A program made the position numbers and the translations under genes. The notes beneath the pieces are model-generated. The model searched no databases and had not been told where the DNA came from. It saw only the letters and a list, made by a program, of their open reading frames with translations. This document shows positions 7,624-14,659 of a DNA stretch of 14,659 nucleotides, piece after piece. The first letter of the stretch is position 1. Every line of letters starts with the position of its first letter. Source of the stretch: Globomyces pollinis-pini (Eukaryota; Chytridiomycota; Chytridiomycetes; Rhizophydiales; Globomycetaceae); the NCBI GenBank assembly GCA_025399215.1, contig MU621478.1:1-14659 (forward strand), in the 5' to 3' direction.

Positions 7624-7833
7624 TCATCTCTTGCTGCGTCCTCGAATAGTCTCTGCAAAACATTTTTGACGCTTAACGCCAACGAGAAGATGATTGAAAC
7701 CCTTGAAAGTATTGGTTACAGTGTAGATGGAGCCTATGTATCGTTGTAGTGTAGATGGAACCTCTGTATTTATACTTGCTAATTGTTTGGCATCCTGACC
7801 TTTGATTATGCTTATTCCAATTATCAATATCAT
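7624..7833 (-). pseudogene. Open frame upstream of the acyltransferase relic, uncertain
   Basis: A 69-codon minus-strand frame lies directly upstream of the condensation-domain relic and ends at TAG 7624-7626. Part of it has protein-like composition (GQDAKQLASINTEVPSTLQRY). It contains an imperfect direct repeat: GTGTAGATGGAGCCTATGTA at 7721-7740 and the same 20 nt with two changes at 7749-7768. It could be the N-terminal remnant of the same lost gene. Evidence is weak. Confidence 0.2.
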
Positions 7834-7946
7834 CAGTATTATTAAAAGATCAATTGTACGTGATCAATTTCCCAACTGATCCAAAAGGGCAAGAGCTAAT
7901 TATGGAGTTCTTCAAGGAACATAAAAAATCTGACATTGGACGATGA
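7806..7946 (+). pseudogene. Short plus-strand coding-like fragment
   Basis: Forty-six codons, ending in TGA at 7944-7946, read DQLYVINFPTDPKGQELIME followed by a lysine-rich end. No ATG opens the frame near its 5' end, and it is closed upstream by TGA at 7803. It looks like the last piece of a gene, but I do not recognise it, and it overlaps the minus-strand frame at 7624-7833. Confidence 0.25.
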
Positions 7947-8569
7947 TAATTAATGATAGCTGATTTCCGCCTTAGTAGTCAGGCTATTTGGTTACAGAAG
8001 TTGAATGTTTATTGAGAAGATGTGATACAGATAAATGACAGCCTTCAAATATAGCTGAAAAAAATTGGCATTAGATATTCCAACTATTCAATCAATATAG
8101 GTTGTCGATTTTACGTAGGAACTCTATGATTCAAATAGTTACCCAAGTGACAAATGTTTCCAAATAGTTTCAGGGTACAAAGGGCTGTGTGTTTAGAATC
8201 AAAGTATGGTTAAAGTATAGATAGTAGCTTAACTATGAAATTATGTACCGAATAGAAATGCTTTCAACCTACGCTATAAACCTAACTGTGATGAAAGTTT
8301 TTTCCAAATCTATATTCAACAGTAGGAAATTTGGTATTTTACTTGTAGGGGCAATATTATATGTTTATGAATCCCCCGGTTATGGAAATAATGATGGTTC
8401 AGTTACAATCGGTAGATTCGGTCAAATGAGTCCAGTATACCAGTTACTGGTTAATGGATTCATATTTTTTTTTTTTACGCCTTAGTTTCACGTTCAGGGA
8501 CCCGACACGTTTTAAACTACATCTGTGATGATTTTCTTATCAATTTAATTTTAAAAAAAAAACATTGAA
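7947..8569. other. Region upstream of the ABCF gene; one doubtful open frame
   Basis: Most of this stretch shows no coding signal. A plus-strand frame at 8243-8485 (80 codons from ATG) contains a hydrophobic run (FGILLVGAILYVYES) and then GRFGQMSPVYQLLVNG. It ends in a poly-phenylalanine run coded by a T tract, which argues against a working gene. The last about 80 nt, with a run of A just before the ATG at 8570, probably form the promoter and leader of the ABCF gene. Confidence 0.35.
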
Positions 8570-11087
8570 ATGACTACTTATGATCCAAAAACCTTCCATC
8601 GCAAGTTTGAAGACTCGTATGGTGATTTGACGGTGGACCAATTTCCTCCCATTGACTGGACAAAACGTGATCAAATCGAAATGCTGTTCCCTGCTTATCG
8701 AAGGTAGTCTACACTCACTAACAATTAGAGAGCAGTTAGAGCTAGATGCTCAAAAGAAGCAACGAAGCAAGGTGATTGAAATCGAAAATTTTAACTTGAA
8801 AACTCCTGATAACTCCGCTGATTTGTTTGTGAAAAGCAAGGTATTTCTAACTTTGGATATCTAAATTTTTCTTTATTATAGTTATGCATTGAATCTCATA
8901 AACGTTGCGCTATATTTGGTATTAATGGAAGTGGTAAAACTTGCCTTTTTGAAGCCATATCCTCTGGATCTGTTCAAGATTTCCCTACATATGTTAATGT
9001 ACATCATATGAAAGAGCTGGAGCACAACGAAGTGGCCGATTCTATCAGTGTTCTTGATACGGTCATCAATTCTCACAAATACCGAAGAGTAATTGTTGCA
9101 ATTGAAACAAAGTTGGAGCAATTACTCGCTGACGAAGACGATGAAGGTACCAAAGCTTTGTTACAAGAAAACTTGGAATACATCCAAAGAGCAAAAGGCC
9201 AATGTCATGGTGATTATGCGGTAGATAATGCTCGATCTATGCTTAGAGTCCTTGGTTTTGACGAAATTGGAGAAAAGGCACCGCTAAGTTCCCTTTCCGG
9301 TGGGCTTCGTATGAGAGTTGCTCTTGCAAGTGCTTTTTTTATTGAAGCTGTAAACAACTTCATCTGACCAAATAGGACATGTTACTCCTTGATGAACCTA
9401 CCAATCATTTGGATATGCCTTCAGTATTATGGTTAGAAAATAAGTTAAGAGGTTACAAAGGATCCTTTTTGTTGGTTACTCACGATCGAACCCTTTTGGA
9501 AAACGTTGTCACTTCAGTGATCTTGATTCAAGAACAAACTCTTGTTTATTATAACAATGATTTTAAGGTATTAAACTGTTTGGATATTGATTATTTAGGA
9601 ATTTGTTCGAAGAAAGGAAATTGATGATAAGAAAAAGGAGAAAGAAATAGAAACTTTTATGACACGCAATCAAAATATCAGTCCTGACTCCAAATTGATC
9701 AAAACTTTCAGACAGTATCAAGCCTGGCAACTTGCTCGAAGAGAAAGAAAGATTCTTCTCCAAGGAAAGTTTACATTTTCTCCACCAAAACCTTTACCAG
9801 CACCAGAAAACATCAATCAAGGAGATATCTCATTAATTCGAATGGAAAATGTTCGATTTAGTTATGATGTTGAGAAGAATTTACCATTCATTTTTGATGA
9901 ACCAGTATCGTAATCAATCATTTACAAACTAATTTAAAAGCTTTGATGTCAAGTTCTCTACTCGTGTTGGTGTTATGGGACCAAATGGTGCCGGTAAATC
10001 AACTTTCTTAAAGTTGATTACTGGAAAGATTTTCCCAACTGAAGGAAAAATCATTACAAATCCTGATTTTACCTTAGCATATTTTGGGCAACATTCCACC
10101 AAAGAGTTAAACCTAGAAGACACACCTTTAGAATTTATGAGCTCTCAATTCCCAAAGGCAAATGCTGGGAATTTGAAAACTCAATTAAGAAAAACTTCAC
10201 TAAGTGATGCTGCTATGAACACCAGAATGAGAAACCTCTCATTTTCACAACGTTCATGTGTTATTTTCTCAAAGTTGACCTTTGTTCCACCTCATTTGTT
10301 GATCATGGATGAACCTACCAATTTCCTTGACTTGGATTCTATCGATTCTTTGATTTCAGCTGCAAACAAGTTCCCGGGAGGTAACATATTACAATGATAT
10401 TAATTTGTAGGATTAATTACTGTTACACATAATCGTGATTTCTTGAAAAAATGTAGTAAGAATTTCTTATCTATTGTTCCTGGTGCTTTCTTGACATTTG
10501 AAACTATGAAGGCTGCAGAACGGGCCACTTACTCATTTATCACAGCTTTAGAACAAGGGAAAGCTATCGACGTAAAAAGTGCTATTCAAGACAATCGTGG
10601 TGGTGGTGCTATTCACACAGAAGAAGATCAGAAACTTCGCGCGTCTAGGTTAGATGCTCAACAGCAAGCTGCACAAGATGAAGCAGACAGAATTAAGGCC
10701 GAAGAAGATTTGGCTGAAGCTATCAAGGCAGAAAAGGAAGCCAAACGGAAAGCAAAAGCTGCTGCTCAGAAGTTGGATTGGGTAGCTGGTGATAAATGCT
10801 GGGCACCAGTAAAGTCTAAATACGTAGAAGGTGAAGTAGTGAGAAATGTACCTGCTATGGGAGTAACTGTTTTGCTCACCACAGGAAAAACAGTCATGGT
10901 TGAAGCCAAAAAGCTGAAAGAAACGCCAGAAGGTGCAGCCGTTGATGCACCTGCTCCAGAAAAGAAAGGCGCCGCTAAACCAACTTCTGCTAATTCAAAC
11001 CGTGAACGAGTCTCTGCTCCTCGTGGTGGTCGTGGTGGTCGAGGTGGACGAGGTGGTTCAGCTGGTGGTAGAGGAAGAGGCAAATAA
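8570..11087 (+). CDS. ABCF-family ATPase with Tudor-like patch and RGG tail (777 aa, seven exons)
   Basis: Exons are 8570-8703, 8729-8840, 8882-9349, 9376-9567, 9599-9909, 9941-10380 and 10411-11087. The six GT...AG introns are 25, 41, 26, 31, 31 and 30 nt, and all phases agree. The protein has two ABC cassettes and no membrane segments, as in ABCF/GCN20/eEF3-type factors that act on ribosomes. ABC1: Walker A GINGSGKT 95-102, signature LSGGL 220-224, Walker B LLLDEP with D244/E245, H274. ABC2: Walker A GPNGAGKS 419-426, signature LSFSQ 505-509 (both glycines lost), Walker B with D529/E530, H559. Then come an Ala/Lys-rich helix (about 625-672), a Tudor/SH3-like patch from W676 to about 725, and an RGG tail (755-777), suggesting RNA or ribosome contact. 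There is no HEAT region as in eEF3. The exact orthologue is uncertain. Confidence 0.93.
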
Positions 11088-11401
11088 GCCCTCGTTATTT
11101 TAGTTCGCAATATAACTTCTAATCAGATAATATAATAGGATTTGATAAAAAATACTGTACTTCAACGTTCTGCTAGCAACATCTACAATAACCCAGACAA
11201 CTATATTACAAAATAGTAACACTTTTACTCAGCGATTAAATCTGTTGATAAATGTACGTTGCTCAGCAAAATGTACTATCATCACTAATATCATATAACT
11301 GTTATTAATACATATCTAGCAAGTATTGATCTAGCACCACCTAGGGTTAACTTAACACGCATGTTAATTCATACAATATAAATAGTGTGCGACGTATTAT
11401 A
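11088..11401. other. Intergenic spacer between convergent genes
   Basis: These 314 nt separate the 3' ends of the ABCF gene (+) and the dehydrogenase gene (-) and must hold both poly(A) sites. The sequence is AT-rich with no coding signal and no unambiguous AATAAA on the plus strand. Confidence 0.6.
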
Positions 11402-13536
<2,135 letters not shown>

Positions 13537-13971
13537 ATGTACACTCCAATTTCTCAACTCGTTCTCGTCCCAAATGTCATGTATCCTGAAACCTGTATGG
13601 TGAATCCTTACACGAACATTCAATATGTTAAACCTTCCTGCACTGGTTCTTTCTATTTCGACCCAATCACTCACAAATGTGAAGGTATTCTTTCAATGGC
13701 AGTCACTGGATTCTGTACCAAAGATAAGACCCCTTACTTTTCTTCTGAGGATGAATGTAACAAGACATGTGTCCCATCCATTGCCATGGACATTTCTCAT
13801 TTGACTCCCCCAAATGGTAAGGATTGGGCTAGCTGGACTTGTAAAGATAAACCATGTGGAGAATCAAACAACTGTGTTGACACTCTCGTACCTTTTGCAT
13901 GTTTTACTGCTCCATGTCATCAATTCAAATGTTATGAACCTGTTATGGAGTCTATCATCAAGGAACATTAA
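13537..13971 (+). CDS. Small 12-cysteine protein with a Kunitz-like N-terminal half (144 aa)
   Basis: This is an intact intron-free frame from ATG 13537 to TAA, with a TATA-like box upstream and AATAAA downstream. The first half has six cysteines (C20, C35, C48, C60, C74, C78). The segment FYFDPITHKC...FC...YFSSEDECNKTC closely resembles the second part of a Kunitz/BPTI domain (aromatic-YFD/YN, then F-S-EC-x3-C), a fold that usually inhibits serine proteases. Spacings differ (14, 12, 11, 13, 3 against the usual 8, 15, 7, 12, 3), so inhibition is unproven. The second half has six more cysteines (C102, C107, C113, C122, C127, C132), perhaps a separate disulfide module. No typical signal peptide is visible. 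It may be missing because of an undetected first exon, since so many cysteines suggest an extracellular or vacuolar protein. Confidence 0.8.
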   Translation: MYTPISQLVLVPNVMYPETCMVNPYTNIQYVKPSCTGSFYFDPITHKCEGILSMAVTGFCTKDKTPYFSSEDECNKTCVPSIAMDISHLTPPNGKDWASWTCKDKPCGESNNCVDTLVPFACFTAPCHQFKCYEPVMESIIKEH

Positions 13972-14382
13972 TCCTTTCGTTTCTCGTTTTTATTAAAACT
14001 CTTTCATTCATTTAATAAATCAATTTCATTTCTTTGATTTGTGTCTATTTCCCCACTTTTGTGCTACGATCCCACACGTTTGACCGTTTTATTGCACACA
14101 GACGTTGCTGCCTTGATAGCAAAGAATTATGAAATATTACATTCAAGAAATCGACAAAAACCAGATAGAAAGAGTATCCACGATATGTTTATCATTTCTT
14201 TTTTTATTCTTGTATAATACAATGGATTGTTTAGTTACGCATTTTGTGGTAGAAACTTTTTCATTTACAATTCTCAAACAGCGCAGTTTAGAAATGGAAA
14301 CTCCATAAAATAGAATCAAGTCCAAAAATAGTGACTTTGGTGCTGATAACGTGTTAGATTGGAGTTACTTTTGATAATTAAA
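13972..14382. other. 3' flank of the Kunitz-like gene and spacer
   Basis: This AT-rich spacer separates the Kunitz-like gene from the convergent minus-strand gene. Apart from the poly(A) signal at 14014-14019 there is no supported feature; the minus-strand open frame at 14143-14325 has no protein-like character. Confidence 0.5.
14014..14019 (+). terminator. Poly(A) signal
   Basis: AATAAA lies 43 nt after the TAA of the Kunitz-like gene, in a T-rich context. It is a good candidate for that gene's polyadenylation signal. Confidence 0.5.
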
Positions 14383-14658
14383 TCAATCCAACATCTTACC
14401 AGCACCACAGTACTCTATCATTTGAATACCTTCAATACCCTGGGATCCATTTGTAAAGTAATTAGTTATTGCAAAGTTTGGAAGTTGATTCCGTTTTCTT
14501 AGTATTAACAATTTCAATAGGTGAAATTGAACGTAAGTTAACTGGGAACCTCTCACCTCTACAAACAATTGTATCTTACCTCCACCCTATTCAACTCTAC
14601 CATGAATCCTTACATCATAATATATATTATCTCCTGCTATATTAAATATGATCAACAT
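14383..14658 (-). CDS. 3' part (or all) of an unidentified gene with short introns
   Basis: A coding reading on the minus strand is 14658-14601, 14558-14543 and 14497-14383, joined by GT...AG introns of 42 and 45 nt in consistent phase, ending in TGA. It gives about 62 residues: AGDNIYYDVRIH, a short EVRGSQ link, and KRNQLPNFAITNYFTNGSQG, ending EYCGAGKMLD. The last exon is the best supported. The 16-nt middle exon is uncertain, because reading straight through meets an in-frame TAG at 14587-14589. An ATG at 14658 may be the start, but the gene may well continue beyond the window. The family is not recognised. Confidence 0.4.
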
Positions 14659-14659
14659 C

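Noticed and set aside
9008..10397. Several separate ABC ATPase genes in a row
   Set aside because: The pieces join in frame through GT...AG introns of 25-41 nt into a single two-cassette protein, so they are exons of one gene.
10766..11110. Minus-strand proline-rich open frame
   Set aside because: It is the antisense shadow of the RGG tail and Tudor-like region of the ABCF gene.

Overview
The window looks like AT-rich nuclear DNA from a microbial eukaryote (protist). Two well-conserved genes can be read only by removing very short GT...AG introns, mostly 25-41 nt, often with a CTAAC/CTAAT-like branch site. After removal both give uninterrupted proteins that end on TAA under the standard code. 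I cannot name the organism; an amoeboid or flagellate protist is a guess.

Layout. Positions 1-1600 hold no recognisable gene, only small direct and inverted repeats. Positions 1600-8500 look like a gene graveyard. They hold short coding-like stretches on both strands, broken by stops, frame changes and missing ends. Among them are an ankyrin-repeat fragment, relics of unknown proteins, a foldback (MITE-like) element with nested palindromes, and the relic of a condensation-type acyltransferase with an HHxxxD motif. One apparently intact, intron-free gene lies inside this zone (4306-5334). It encodes a divergent protein-kinase-like fold protein and is followed by a decayed tandem copy of itself (5843-6336) that carries the same 3' flank.

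Positions 8570-14659 are ordinary genic sequence. A seven-exon ABCF ATPase (777 aa, Tudor-like patch and RGG tail) on + converges on a six-exon class III alcohol dehydrogenase / S-(hydroxymethyl)glutathione dehydrogenase (377 aa) on -. The latter is divergent from a small 12-cysteine protein with a Kunitz-like pattern on +. The window ends in the 3' part of an unidentified minus-strand gene.

The genes do not form a pathway: this is independent eukaryotic gene order. The dehydrogenase serves formaldehyde and S-nitrosoglutathione detoxification, and the ABCF protein probably acts on ribosomes. I did not find a convincing new multi-gene system. The most unusual items are the orphan kinase-like pair, the ABCF protein with a degenerate second signature motif, and the Kunitz-like protein. 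All calls come from reading the sequence by eye; no searches were run.
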